Below, piece after piece: positions 1-8,651 of a DNA stretch of 64,000 nucleotides. A model generated the notes under the pieces. It was not told the origin of the DNA, ran no database searches, and worked only from the letters and a program-made list of their open reading frames with translations. The stretch's first letter is position 1. Every line of letters starts with the position of its first letter. Origin of the DNA: CAYPEK01 sp964409645 (GTDB lineage Bacteria > UBP15 > UBA6099); contig CAYPEK010000006.1 in the NCBI GenBank assembly GCA_964409645.1, positions 18,207-82,206 of the forward strand. The letters run 5' to 3'. The position numbers were made by a program, and so were the translations under genes.

Positions 1-15
1 CCCTTTGTATTTCTT

Positions 16-105
16 CGTGTCTTGGTGTCTTTGTGGTGAATTTTTGTATTTAAAGGCCTCGTCAGAGGCCGGTTATATGCCTTTGTGTCTTTGTGGTGAA
101 ATCTT
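16..105. repeat. Direct repeat of an A/C-rich-complement motif
   Basis: The motif TGTCTTTGTGGTGAA occurs at about 26-40 and again at about 86-100, each time in a longer similar context (C-T-T-[GT]-G-TGTCTTTGTGGTGAA). Both copies lie just beyond the end of the receiver gene that stops at 107. The two copies flank a perfect hairpin. No gene is seen in bases 1-106. The motif resembles short intergenic repeats that recur in many environmental genomes, which is recollection and not something I could search. Confidence 0.6.
50..70 (-). terminator. Probable terminator after the receiver gene
   Basis: A perfect 6-bp stem with a 4-base loop (GGCCTC-GTCA-GAGGCC, 55-70) lies 37 bases past the stop of the minus-strand receiver gene. 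Read on the minus strand it is followed by TTTAAAT, so it could act as a weak rho-independent terminator closing the regulator operon. Confidence 0.45.
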
Positions 106-106
106 T

Positions 107-478
107 TCACATCGACGCGAGGAGGTCGAGGAGTTTCTTCGGGTCCACCGGTTTGGGCATGAACATGTCGAGCGTGATCTCGTTCTCGAGCCCTTCGCCG
201 GTTTTGAGGTCGGGCCGTCCGCTAAACGACGACAGGAAGATGACGCGCGACGCGGGCGTGACGTTTTCCTTCCGCAGTTCGCGATAGACTTCGTAGCCGT
301 CGTGGCCGGGCAGCAGCATGTCGAGCAGGATAATGTCCGGGTGCATGTCGCGCGCTTTGCAGACGCCGTCCTCGCCGTCGCACGCCGTCTCCGTCTCGTA
401 CCCCTTTATCGTCAACAGCACCTTCAGCGATTCCACTATCGCTTCGTCGTCGTCTATGATTAGCACCTTTTTAGCCAT
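107..478 (-). CDS. Single-domain response regulator (CheY-like receiver)
   Basis: This 123-residue protein is one receiver domain and nothing else. The acidic pocket is D9-D11, the predicted phosphoacceptor is D53 in the LLDMLLP strand, S83/S84 sit at the switch position, and the conserved lysine is K109 in the MPKP motif. It has no DNA-binding or enzymatic output domain, so it probably relays phosphate or acts by protein contact. Its ATG directly abuts the stop of the upstream membrane histidine kinase (ending at 479), so the two are almost certainly cotranscribed and may be a cognate pair. It is the last gene of a run of regulators on this strand. The family assignment is secure; the partner is inference. 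Confidence 0.93.
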   Translation of the reverse strand: MAKKVLIIDDDEAIVESLKVLLTIKGYETETACDGEDGVCKARDMHPDIILLDMLLPGHDGYEVYRELRKENVTPASRVIFLSSFSGRPDLKTGEGLENEITLDMFMPKPVDPKKLLDLLASM

Positions 479-1510
479 TTATCGAGGCTCCTCCGCAAGC
501 GGTTTCGGCGCGAACGGTATCTTCGCCGTGAATGTCGTGCCCTCGTCCTCCTTCGATCTGAACGTGATGCTCCCGCCGAGATTGACTATCAGGTTGTGAA
601 CGATCGCGAGTCCGAGGCCCGTGCCCTGTTTTATCCGCGACTTCGCGTTGTCCGCACGGAAGAACTCCTTGAATATGCGCGACTGATCCTTCTCCGGGAT
701 GCCGATTCCCTGATCGGCAACTTCGAGCCGCAGCGCATCGCCCTCCGCCGCGAGTTTCACCTTCACCGTTGTCGATTCCTTCGAGTACTTCACGGCGTTC
801 TCCACGAGGTTCGTGAATATGTGGTTGACTGATTTCCTGACGACACGCAACGCGGGCAGATTCTGCGCAATTTCCGTTTCGATCGTTACTTTTTTCTCGG
901 CGGCCACCGGCGTGAGGATGGCCACAACGGCGTTCATCTCCGCCGCCGCGTCGGTCTGCTCCGCGCCCTCGTCCCGCTCGACTTTCGCCTCCGCGAGATT
1001 GAGGATGTCGTTGACCATGTCGAGCATGTCCTCCGAGCGGTCGTAAGCCTGCTGGAGGAGATTTTTCACCGACGGGTCGTCGCCACCGATCGCGCCGGAT
1101 ACAATGACGCGAATCACGCTTTGTATCGCGACGAGCGGCGACCGCATCTGGTGCGACGCCATCAGCAGGAAATTCTTCTTTATGCGCTCAACCTCTTCGA
1201 GTTTGCCGATCGTGTTTTCGAGTTGCCTGTTTCGGGATTCGAGGCAGGCGCGCATTCCGCGCTCCTCTTCGATAAGAGACTCCGCAGTGTCCGACGCCGA
1301 TTCCGCGAGTGAGAGCCCCTGCCAGAGCAACAGGCAAAGCGACGCGGTGAATGCCGCCGCGAGCAATGAGAGCAATCGGTGCGCTTGTGGCCAGAGAGCA
1401 ATCGCCGCAAGGTCCGCCGCGAGCAGTACGGTGAACACGACCGCCCCCGGCCGGTAGAAACGGTTGATTTTCTTACGGGCTTTTTTTATGGACGCTGTAC
1501 TGTTGCTCAT
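479..1510 (-). CDS. Membrane-bound sensor histidine kinase
   Basis: The 343-residue protein has two predicted membrane segments (about 22-40 and 45-64) with almost no loop between them, a short coiled-coil linker (about 80-112), a HisKA domain with the phospho-accepting H120 in ASHQMRSP, and a C-terminal HATPase domain with N box (NLVENAVKY), G1 (ADQGIGIP) and G2 (GTGLGLAI). With no periplasmic domain it may sense the membrane or take signals from a partner. The open frame extends upstream to 1990, but I chose ATG 1510 because it overlaps the stop of the preceding receiver gene (ATGA), the usual sign of translational coupling; the upstream part is a shadow of that gene. Confidence 0.9.
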   Translation of the reverse strand: MSNSTASIKKARKKINRFYRPGAVVFTVLLAADLAAIALWPQAHRLLSLLAAAFTASLCLLLWQGLSLAESASDTAESLIEEERGMRACLESRNRQLENTIGKLEEVERIKKNFLLMASHQMRSPLVAIQSVIRVIVSGAIGGDDPSVKNLLQQAYDRSEDMLDMVNDILNLAEAKVERDEGAEQTDAAAEMNAVVAILTPVAAEKKVTIETEIAQNLPALRVVRKSVNHIFTNLVENAVKYSKESTTVKVKLAAEGDALRLEVADQGIGIPEKDQSRIFKEFFRADNAKSRIKQGTGLGLAIVHNLIVNLGGSITFRSKEDEGTTFTAKIPFAPKPLAEEPR

Positions 1511-1920
1511 GCGCCGCCTCCCGCGCCTCGTACGGAGAGGATTTTCCCGACGCGTTCGAGCAGGTCGGCCTTTCTCACGGGTTTCGATATGAAATCGTCC
1601 GCAGGCAAAAAATCGGGGTCGGCGGGCCAGAAATCGACTCCGTAAACGTCGCCGACGCTCGTCACCATGACGACCGGTATGTTCTTCGTGTCCGGGTCTT
1701 TTTTCAGAACGCGGCAGTACTCGAATCCGAGCGTGTCGCCGTAAAAAATCACGTCGAGCAGGATAAGGTCGGGTTTCTCGCGCTTTGCGGTTTCGACGCC
1801 CGACTTCGGGTCGGATTCGCCGAGCACCTGATAGTCCTGAGTTTCGAGGATTGTTGCTACTATGCTCCTGAAATCGGGGTCGTCGTCTATGATGAGAATG
1901 CGCGGGGGAGTCTGATTCAT
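1507..1920 (-). CDS. Single-domain response regulator
   Basis: A receiver-only protein of 137 residues. Acidic residues D12-D14 and phosphoacceptor D56 (LILLDV) are present, as is the K in the DDFISKP motif near the C-terminus. The loop between the switch residue and that lysine is longer than usual and rich in D, F, W and P (about residues 95-118), which should make an enlarged alpha4 region and could be a specific docking face. The gene overlaps the start of the membrane kinase by four bases (ATGA). It follows the receiver-PAS-kinase gene after 75 bases. No output domain is present. Confidence 0.9.
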   Translation of the reverse strand: MNQTPPRILIIDDDPDFRSIVATILETQDYQVLGESDPKSGVETAKREKPDLILLDVIFYGDTLGFEYCRVLKKDPDTKNIPVVMVTSVGDVYGVDFWPADPDFLPADDFISKPVRKADLLERVGKILSVRGAGGGA

Positions 1921-1995
1921 AAGGCAATACCTCCGGAGCGCTCGCGTGCCGCCCCGGGCTGGGCGGCGCGCCGGCCGGCGCTCTTTCCAATACTT

Positions 1996-3492
1996 TTATT
2001 CCGACATTTCGGCTTTCCGCCTCACCGGCAGGTAAACCTTGAATGTGGAGCCCTCACCGAGTTTGGACTCCGCCGAAATCCTGCCGCCGTGCGCTTCAAC
2101 TATTTCCTTAATTATCGAGAGGCCGAGCCCGGTGCCCGAAATTTTGTGCGTGGCCTCGTTTCTTACTCTGAAAAATTCCTCGAACAAGCGTGATACCGCC
2201 TCCTCGGGGATGCCGATTCCCGTGTCGGCGCACTCGATCAGAACCTGATTCGACCCCTGCTTCCGCAGCGAGACTCTGACCGAGCCGCCCTTTTTGTTGT
2301 ACTTGATCGCGTTCGACACGAGGTTAGTCAACAGTTCTTCCATGTTGCCGCGGTCTGCGTCCACCTGCGGGAAATCCGGCTCGACGTCCAGCTTGAGCGT
2401 AACCTGCATTTCGTCCGCATTGACTTTCAGCAAAATTATCGTGTCGCGCGCGATCTCGTCCAGCGGCACCGGCTCAAAGTTGCGCCGCAGCAATCCGGAG
2501 CGCATCTTCATCACCGACAGCAGGTCGCCGATCAGCTTCAACAGCGACGCCGCCCGCTCGCGGGACCGCTCGAGAACTTCCTTCTGCTTTTCCGGCTTGC
2601 CGTCCAGCAACCCGTCGAGTATCAGGTCGAGATACCCCTGTATAGCGCCCACCGGCGCCTTGAGCTCGTGCGCCACCATGCGCACGAAGTTGAATTTCGC
2701 CTTGTCCAACTCCTTGAGCTTCGTCACATCCCGCAGCACCGCCACCGATCCGAGCGTCTCGCCGCTCTCGTTGTACACCGGCGACAGCAGCACCGACAGC
2801 ACCAGTTCGCTCTTCTTTCCGAGAGTGATTTCCTCCTCCATCTTGAAGAAACCGTGACCGTCGCTGTCCGAAACGCCCCTCAACGCGTCGCCGATCTTTT
2901 CCACCAGCTCCGCCGTCTTGTCGTTGTCCGGATCGTCCTCGTCGAGCAAGTCGCGCAGCGCAGGATTGGTCAGGACGATGCGCCCCTCGCTGTCCGTCAC
3001 GATTATCCCGTCGCCGATGCTTTCAAGGATCGTTTTCAGCCGTCCCTTCTCATACGCGATGTCCTTCAGGCTCCGCTCGCGCTCCTTGAGCAGCTTCCGC
3101 TCCACCTTGCGCAGCCGCACCGTCTCCTCCGCGCGCTGCATTATGTACAGAAGCTCGTCCGGCGTGAACGGTTTCGACAGGTAGTCGTACGCGCCGACTT
3201 TCATCGCCTCCACCGCCGACGAGATCGACGCGTAACCCGTGATGACGATCGGCACTATCTCCACGCCCTTGCGCCGGATCGCCTCGATGACCTCGATCCC
3301 GGACAGCTTCGGCATTTTCAGGTCGATTATCGCTATGTCGTATTCGCCCGCCTCGATTTTCTCAAGCCCGGCCTGCCCATCTTCGGCGGTGTCCACCACG
3401 TATCCGGCGTCTTTAAGGATTATCAGACACCCGTCCCTGATGGACTTCTCGTCGTCAACAACAATTACTTTTGTATGGGCAGCTTCCATCAA
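1996..3492 (-). CDS. Receiver-PAS-histidine kinase (hybrid, receiver first)
   Basis: The 498-residue protein starts with a receiver domain (D14/D15 pocket, phosphoacceptor D57, K107 in LSKPF), continues with a coiled coil (about 120-148), a PAS domain (about 150-258, motif GDGIIVTDSEG), a HisKA domain with H275 in MVAHELKAP, and a HATPase domain (about 375-490, motifs NLVSNAIKY, ADTGIGIP, GTGLGLSI). No membrane segment is seen, so it is cytoplasmic. A receiver ahead of a kinase suggests that its activity is set by phosphate from another kinase; the iron-sulfur kinase encoded just upstream is an obvious candidate, by position only. ATG 3492 or the next codon (3489) could be the start. Confidence 0.92.
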   Translation of the reverse strand: MMEAAHTKVIVVDDEKSIRDGCLIILKDAGYVVDTAEDGQAGLEKIEAGEYDIAIIDLKMPKLSGIEVIEAIRRKGVEIVPIVITGYASISSAVEAMKVGAYDYLSKPFTPDELLYIMQRAEETVRLRKVERKLLKERERSLKDIAYEKGRLKTILESIGDGIIVTDSEGRIVLTNPALRDLLDEDDPDNDKTAELVEKIGDALRGVSDSDGHGFFKMEEEITLGKKSELVLSVLLSPVYNESGETLGSVAVLRDVTKLKELDKAKFNFVRMVAHELKAPVGAIQGYLDLILDGLLDGKPEKQKEVLERSRERAASLLKLIGDLLSVMKMRSGLLRRNFEPVPLDEIARDTIILLKVNADEMQVTLKLDVEPDFPQVDADRGNMEELLTNLVSNAIKYNKKGGSVRVSLRKQGSNQVLIECADTGIGIPEEAVSRLFEEFFRVRNEATHKISGTGLGLSIIKEIVEAHGGRISAESKLGEGSTFKVYLPVRRKAEMSE

Positions 3493-3638
3493 GAACTTCC
3501 TCCCGAGCTGAATACCTTAGATGCCTGCCGGTTCTGGTTCGTGCAATCCGCCGGGTAAATAAACCCGACTTCCAACAGCGTTATAAGATGATATTATAAT
3601 AGCATTAACGCGCGGTGCGAATACCTTAATTAATAATT

Positions 3639-3668
3639 ATTATATTCCATTTCCGGAAAATTAAACAA
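3639..3668 (-). promoter_or_regulatory. Predicted sigma-70 type promoter for the receiver-kinase gene
   Basis: On the minus strand TTGTTT (3668-3663) and TATAAT (3644-3639) are 18 bases apart. They lie about 150 bases before the start of the receiver-PAS-kinase gene, in an AT-rich spacer (3493-3725) with no gene. This would let the four downstream regulators be expressed apart from the hyp genes. Prediction from consensus only. Confidence 0.5.
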
Positions 3669-3725
3669 TCTTTGGATTTTTTCAGAATTTCAGCCGACCG
3701 ACCCGGATCGGCAAGTGGAATATAA

Positions 3726-5756
3726 TTAAACTGCGCCGACCTCGTCGGCTTCCGCTATGTGCATTACGGGCAACCGGATTGTGAATGTGCTTCCCTTGCC
3801 CACCGTACTTTTCACAATGATCGAGCCGCCGTGCTTGTCCACGATGCCGTGGGAAAGTGAAAGCCCCAGTCCGGTGCCTTTTATGCTCCCTTTTGTCGAA
3901 AAAAACGGGTCGAATATTCTATTCAAATCCTCTTCGTTTATTCCACAGCCATTATCTGTGACGTTAATATCGACAAAACCGTTGTCGTTCGCGATATCCA
4001 CCACAATCTCGCCCTCGCCTGAAATCGCCTGTACCGCGTTTATGACGATGTTCAAAAGCACCTGCTGGAGCTGCATCTTGTCGCCGCGGATCATCGGCGG
4101 CTTTCGTTCGAGATAAGGCTTTTTCACATTTATGTTCAGGAGCAGGCTCTGCTTTTCGAGGAGCGCGAAAACACGGTTAAGAAGCTCAACGGCGTCCACC
4201 GGCTCGAATTTCGGATTGGTCTGTCGGGAAAAATCGAGAACGCCCTTCACGATCTCGCGCGCGCGCAACGTCTCGTCGATTATGTTGCGCAGCTTCGCCT
4301 TCTGCTCGTCGTCTTTCAGCGATTTGTCCAGAATGTTGGCAAAAAGCATTATTCCGCTGAGCGGATTATTTATTTCATGCGCGATGCCCGCCGCGAGACG
4401 CCCTATCGACGCCAGCTTCTCCACCCGGAAAATCTTCTGCTGCGCTTCCTTCATCCTCTCGTTGTACTCGATGAGCTGATCGATGATGTAGGGCAGACAC
4501 ATTTCGTTCTCGGCGATCCCCTGATACACCGCCTTAGCCTTTTCGCGGCAGGTGCGGTATCCGCAGGCGCCGCAGTTGAGTTCATCCTCCGGGTTGTCCT
4601 TTTTGATTTCATGAAGGATCGCCCTGATCTCCTCCTCGGTCGGCTCCTTGAGGTCCATGTGTTCGTCCCCGAAGCGCCGCGTCAGATCGACATCATCGTA
4701 TTCCGCGAGAATCTTTTCGAGCTCCTCGGCAGTAATCATTTTCGCGTTCTTCCGGGCGAATTCCGCGACAATTTCCTTGCGCTCGGTCAAGTTTGTGCCC
4801 GCAGGCATGAGCGGCCCGTTGATACAGCCCTCGCAAAAAAGCAGATCGAAGAATTTTGCCTTGGTCGTCCCTTTTTCAATCGATTCGAGCACATCCGGAA
4901 CCCGGTCGTGGCCCTCAGCCACAATCATCTCATCGTTCAGGATGTCGTTCTGGAGCCCGGCGGTCCTCAGTAGGCCGCCGGAAACGGGATAGATACGGCC
5001 CAGACGCGCCGCCGGGCCGTCGAATTCCACCGGCTCCATTGCCTCAGGATCGATCCCGGCTTCGTCAAAAAGCGACTTCAATTCGGCGAAAGTGAGAACG
5101 GCGTCCACATCACCCGCAAGCTCGGTTTCCTCGCGTTCGAGCTTTTTCGATACGCACGGACCGGCGAACACAACCTTCGCGCCGGGTTTGTATTTTTCCT
5201 TGACCGCGCGGGCGGCCGCAATCATGGGCGAAACCACCGGCACGAAGAACGGGACGAGCTTCGGATGATATTTTTCGATGTATTTAACGAGGGTCGGGCA
5301 CGGAGTCGCGATCAGCGGCCCCTCCGGCCGGTCTTTAAGGACTTTTTTGTAAGCGCGGCTGACGAGTTCTGCGCCGAACGCCACTTCTATGACATCCGAG
5401 AAACCAAGCTTCTTCGAGGCGGCAATCACCTTTCCGGGGTCAATGTCTTTGAACGCCGCCGGGAACGACGGGGCAAGTATCAGAACCACCGGCTCCGGCC
5501 ACCCGAGAAGCGCTTTGGCAACCGACGCGCCGTCCTGAATGCGCTTGGCGTTCTGCGCGCACATCCGCACGCAGTTCCCGCAGGCGATGCAACGCTCGCT
5601 CATCACCCACGCCTGCCCCTGCTTGACGCCGATCGCCTTCACCGGGCAGTTGCGAATGCACGAATAGCACTGCCGGCACTTGTTCTCGATCGTGCTGACG
5701 ACTCCCCGGCTGGTGTCCGGGGTGTACAATTTGCCCATCACTTCGTCAGGCGCCAT
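3726..5756 (-). CDS. Histidine kinase with iron-only-hydrogenase-like iron-sulfur sensor
   Basis: The 676-residue cytoplasmic protein has two ferredoxin [4Fe-4S] motifs (C27, C30, C33, C37; C56, C59, C62, C66), then an iron-only hydrogenase large-subunit C-terminal-like domain (about 85-345). Cysteines sit at the expected H-cluster loops: C153 in TPCP, C201 in GPCVSKK and C308/C311 in CEGC. A further four-cysteine iron-sulfur domain follows (C395, C398, C403, C420), then HisKA (H460 in GIAHEINNP) and HATPase (DNGCGI, GTGLGL). Compared with catalytic [FeFe] hydrogenases, loop 1 lacks the double cysteine and loop 3 has C-x2-C, not C-x3-C, so a sensory role is much more likely than catalysis. 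It is the last gene of the hyp run, 19 bases after hypB, and probably reports hydrogen or redox state. Confidence 0.9.
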   Translation of the reverse strand: MAPDEVMGKLYTPDTSRGVVSTIENKCRQCYSCIRNCPVKAIGVKQGQAWVMSERCIACGNCVRMCAQNAKRIQDGASVAKALLGWPEPVVLILAPSFPAAFKDIDPGKVIAASKKLGFSDVIEVAFGAELVSRAYKKVLKDRPEGPLIATPCPTLVKYIEKYHPKLVPFFVPVVSPMIAAARAVKEKYKPGAKVVFAGPCVSKKLEREETELAGDVDAVLTFAELKSLFDEAGIDPEAMEPVEFDGPAARLGRIYPVSGGLLRTAGLQNDILNDEMIVAEGHDRVPDVLESIEKGTTKAKFFDLLFCEGCINGPLMPAGTNLTERKEIVAEFARKNAKMITAEELEKILAEYDDVDLTRRFGDEHMDLKEPTEEEIRAILHEIKKDNPEDELNCGACGYRTCREKAKAVYQGIAENEMCLPYIIDQLIEYNERMKEAQQKIFRVEKLASIGRLAAGIAHEINNPLSGIMLFANILDKSLKDDEQKAKLRNIIDETLRAREIVKGVLDFSRQTNPKFEPVDAVELLNRVFALLEKQSLLLNINVKKPYLERKPPMIRGDKMQLQQVLLNIVINAVQAISGEGEIVVDIANDNGFVDINVTDNGCGINEEDLNRIFDPFFSTKGSIKGTGLGLSLSHGIVDKHGGSIIVKSTVGKGSTFTIRLPVMHIAEADEVGAV

Positions 5757-5775
5757 TTGTCAACACCACTTTTTA

Positions 5776-6444
5776 TCAGGCGTTCTTTTTCGCCCGGACC
5801 GCCTCGCGTATGCGGTTCAGCCACGCGTCGAACCCGGCGCCGGAGCGCGCGGACAGTTCGAACACTTCGAGCTTCGGATTCACCTGTTTAATATGCTCAC
5901 GCATCTTGTCCATGTCGTAATCGAGGACCGAGAGCAGATCGGTCTTGCTCACCACCGCCCAGTTGCACACCTGAAACATGAGCGGGTACTTGAGCGGCTT
6001 GTCTTCGCCTTCGGTGACACTCAGCAACACAGTTTTGAAGTCTTCGCCGAGTTCGAACTCCGCCGGGCAAACGAGGTTACCGACGTTCTCGACGAACACG
6101 ATGTCGAGGCCGTCGAGCGACAGGTCCTGTGCGGCCGAGTTGATCATCGACGCGTCGAGGTGGCAGTCGCCGCCGATCGGCGCGGTGTTGATCTGTACGA
6201 TCTGGACTCCGTGCCGCGCGAGACGCTCCGCGTCCATCGTCGTCTGGATGTCGCCCTCGATGACCGCGATCTTGAACTCGCCCTTGAGCGCGTCGATCGT
6301 CCGGTCCAGCAGCGTGGTCTTCCCCGAGCCCGGCGAACTCATGAGGTTGATCACCAGCGTTTTGTTCGACCCGAACATGCTTCTGTTTTCGTTCGCCACA
6401 CGGTCGTTTGCGGCGAGCACCTTCTGTAGAACTTTGATTTCCAT
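5776..6444 (-). CDS. hypB: Hydrogenase nickel-insertion GTPase HypB
   Basis: HypB is the GTPase that helps put nickel into [NiFe] hydrogenase precursors. The 222-residue sequence has a P-loop (SSPGSGKTT, about 36-44), the family's metal-binding C94-H95 pair in GGDCHLDA, C126 in NVGNLVCP and a guanine-specificity motif (SKTDLL). It lacks the N-terminal CXXCGC motif and any histidine-rich stretch found in some HypB proteins, so nickel storage is unlikely. It lies 32 bases after hypE and 19 before the iron-sulfur kinase. No hypA is present in the window, and HypB normally works with HypA. Confidence 0.96.
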   Translation of the reverse strand: MEIKVLQKVLAANDRVANENRSMFGSNKTLVINLMSSPGSGKTTLLDRTIDALKGEFKIAVIEGDIQTTMDAERLARHGVQIVQINTAPIGGDCHLDASMINSAAQDLSLDGLDIVFVENVGNLVCPAEFELGEDFKTVLLSVTEGEDKPLKYPLMFQVCNWAVVSKTDLLSVLDYDMDKMREHIKQVNPKLEVFELSARSGAGFDAWLNRIREAVRAKKNA

Positions 6445-6476
6445 GCGGGGTATATCCTTTTCCTTATTTTATTTTC

Positions 6477-7499
6477 TCAGCAAATCCTCGGCAACTGCTC
6501 TCCCGCGAGCATGTCCACTATTCGGGAGCCGCCGACCGCCGTCTTCAGCGCGGCCTTTCCCGGATGCGACTCAGTGACGACGCCGACCCGCGCCGCGCGG
6601 GCGCCAAGCGGGTGTGCCCTCATCGCCTCCAGAATCGCCGCCGATTTTTCCTTCGCGACGACGAGCGCTATTTTTCCCTCATTCGCAACATAAAGCGGGT
6701 CGAGCCCCAGCAGCTCGCACAATCCCTGAACGCCGTCCGACACCGGAATCGACTCCTCGTCGATTTCGATGCCGACTTTCGCTCCATCCGCGATCTCGTT
6801 CAGCACCGTCGCGAGCCCGCCGCGCGTTGCGTCACGCATGAAATGCACCGACCCCTGACCACCCGCATCCACCGCCGTGCGCACAAGCTCGGTCAGAGGC
6901 GCGCAGTCCGATTCCACCGGGACGCTGAATTTCAGTCCCTCACGACACGCCATCACCGTCACGCCGTGGTCGCCGAGTGTTCCGCTCACGATTATTTCAT
7001 CGCCGGGCCTGATGCTTCCCATCCCCGGCGCGGGGTCCATTTTAAGGACGCCGACTCCGGACGTGGTTATGAAAATTCCGTCGGCCGCGCCCTTTTCGAC
7101 GACCTTCGTGTCGCCCGTCACTATCTTCACGTTGGCCGCGTCCAGCGCCGACTTCATCGACGCGAGAATACGCGCGAACTCATCGGCCGGCAGCCCTTCC
7201 TCTATTATAAAACCGCAAGAGAGGTAAAGCGGTTCCGCGCCCATCACGGCAATATCGTTCACGGTGCCGCAGACGGCGAGTTTTCCGATGTCGCCGCCCG
7301 GAAAAAATCGCGGCTTGACAACATAGCCGTCCGTCGTGAAAACGAGCGGCGACCGCGAGCCGCCCGTCTGACCGAACAGCACCGCCGCATCGTCGAGCGA
7401 TTCCAGCAGCGAGTTCCCGAACGCTTCAAGGATCGCCCCCGAGATCAGGTCATGCGATTGCCTGCCGCCGCTGCCGTGCGCGAGTAGTATTTTTTCCAT
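6477..7499 (-). CDS. hypE: Hydrogenase maturation protein HypE
   Basis: HypE dehydrates a carbamoyl group on its C-terminal cysteine to thiocyanate, the source of the cyanide ligands of the [NiFe] site. The protein begins with the family-typical MEKILLAHGSGG and ends with the diagnostic PRIC, whose last residue carries the modification. AIR-synthase-like ATP-binding motifs are present (AVCGTVNDIAVMG, DATRGGLATVLNE). The open frame starts earlier (7568), but ATG 7499 matches the conserved N-terminus and lies one base after the hypD stop codon. Length 340 residues, normal. The carbamoyl donor enzyme HypF is not encoded in this window. Confidence 0.97.
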   Translation of the reverse strand: MEKILLAHGSGGRQSHDLISGAILEAFGNSLLESLDDAAVLFGQTGGSRSPLVFTTDGYVVKPRFFPGGDIGKLAVCGTVNDIAVMGAEPLYLSCGFIIEEGLPADEFARILASMKSALDAANVKIVTGDTKVVEKGAADGIFITTSGVGVLKMDPAPGMGSIRPGDEIIVSGTLGDHGVTVMACREGLKFSVPVESDCAPLTELVRTAVDAGGQGSVHFMRDATRGGLATVLNEIADGAKVGIEIDEESIPVSDGVQGLCELLGLDPLYVANEGKIALVVAKEKSAAILEAMRAHPLGARAARVGVVTESHPGKAALKTAVGGSRIVDMLAGEQLPRIC

Positions 7500-7500
7500 T

Positions 7501-8622
7501 CTATAGTTCGTCTCCGTACTTATAATATGCCGCGCATGTGCCCTCGGATGAAACCATGCACGCGCCAACCGGCGACTCCGGCGTGCATACTTTTCGGAAG
7601 AGCTTGCACTGCGGCGGCTCGATCATTCCCGTCAGCACCTCGGCGCACCGGCAGCCGGGGTTGCTGCGTGGCTTGCACGACTCGACCGGCCACCTCGCCT
7701 CGGCGTCGTAATCCGCGAACGCATTCCGTATCTTCAATCCGCTTCCCGGAATCACGCCTATACCGCGCCATTCCGAGTCGCACGGCTCGAATACAGTGTC
7801 CATCAACGAGAGCGCTTTCGCGTTGCCGTCCTCGCCGACCGCACGCGCGTACTGCGAACGCACTTCGGCGCGGCCGCCGAGCGCCTGCTCCGCGAGCATT
7901 ATTATCCCCTGCAGCAGATCAAGCGGTTCGAAGCCGACTATCACACACGGTATGTGTTGCCTTTCAGCTATCGGCGCGTAGGCGCGCGACCCGATGATGA
8001 CGCTCACGTGGCCCGGACAGATAAAACCCTTGAGGTTGAGTTTCGGGTTTGAGGCAAGCGCTTCGAGCGCGGCCGGCACCGTTTTGTGCGCGGACACGGC
8101 GGCGAAGTTTTCGAGCCCCGTCGCGCGCGCCTGCGCGAGCGCCGCCGCCACCGTCGGAGCGGTGGTCTCGAACCCGATCCCGAAGAACACCACTTTTTTA
8201 TCAGGGTGCTGTTTAGCTATCTCTATCGCATCCATCGTCGAATAGACGATCCGCACGTCTCCGCCTGCCGCGCGCGCCGCTTCGAGGCTTTCCTCCGACC
8301 CCGGCACGCGAAGCATGTCGCCGAACGTGGTGAGCGTGAACCCCGGCGTTTTCGCGTATGCGATAGCCTTGTCGATCAGCGGATTCGGCGTCACGCACAC
8401 CGGGCAGCCCGGCCCTGAGATCAGCCGTACCGCGGGCGGCAGCGCGCGCCGGATGCCGCTGCGAAACAGCGCTACCGTGTGCGTTCCGCAGACTTCCATC
8501 AGCGGTATGCTGCCCGCCGGTTGCCCGTCGAGCATTTCCCGCAGCCGCGCGAACAGACCCTTCGCCAGTTCGCCGTCGCGGAACCACTTCGAATACTTCA
8601 TATCTGAGTTGTTGTTTGTCAT
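7501..8622 (-). CDS. hypD: Hydrogenase Fe(CN)2CO assembly protein HypD
   Basis: HypD is the iron-sulfur scaffold on which, with HypC, the Fe(CN)2CO unit is built. The 373-residue protein has the conserved MEVCGTHT (C45), GPGCPVC (C73, C76) and GFETTAPT motifs, and the C-terminal cysteine cluster (CKPRSNPGCRC, CKLFRKVC, CMVSSEGTC) that holds its [4Fe-4S] cluster. It sits between hypC and hypE in the usual order with 29- and 1-base gaps, so the operon is tightly packed. Full length. Confidence 0.97.
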   Translation of the reverse strand: MTNNNSDMKYSKWFRDGELAKGLFARLREMLDGQPAGSIPLMEVCGTHTVALFRSGIRRALPPAVRLISGPGCPVCVTPNPLIDKAIAYAKTPGFTLTTFGDMLRVPGSEESLEAARAAGGDVRIVYSTMDAIEIAKQHPDKKVVFFGIGFETTAPTVAAALAQARATGLENFAAVSAHKTVPAALEALASNPKLNLKGFICPGHVSVIIGSRAYAPIAERQHIPCVIVGFEPLDLLQGIIMLAEQALGGRAEVRSQYARAVGEDGNAKALSLMDTVFEPCDSEWRGIGVIPGSGLKIRNAFADYDAEARWPVESCKPRSNPGCRCAEVLTGMIEPPQCKLFRKVCTPESPVGACMVSSEGTCAAYYKYGDEL

Positions 8623-8651
8623 ATTAAATCGTACGGCCGCCCCGGCGTCTG

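Noticed and set aside
16..105. CRISPR remnant
   Set aside because: Only two motif copies, no regular spacers, and no cas gene in the window.
2668..3558. A 296-codon plus-strand frame over the receiver-PAS-kinase gene
   Set aside because: The kinase motifs on the minus strand are complete; the opposite frame has no recognisable domain.
3726..5756. Catalytic [FeFe] hydrogenase
   Set aside because: It is fused to HisKA and HATPase domains, loop 1 lacks the TSCCP double cysteine and loop 3 has C-x2-C. A sensory role fits better.
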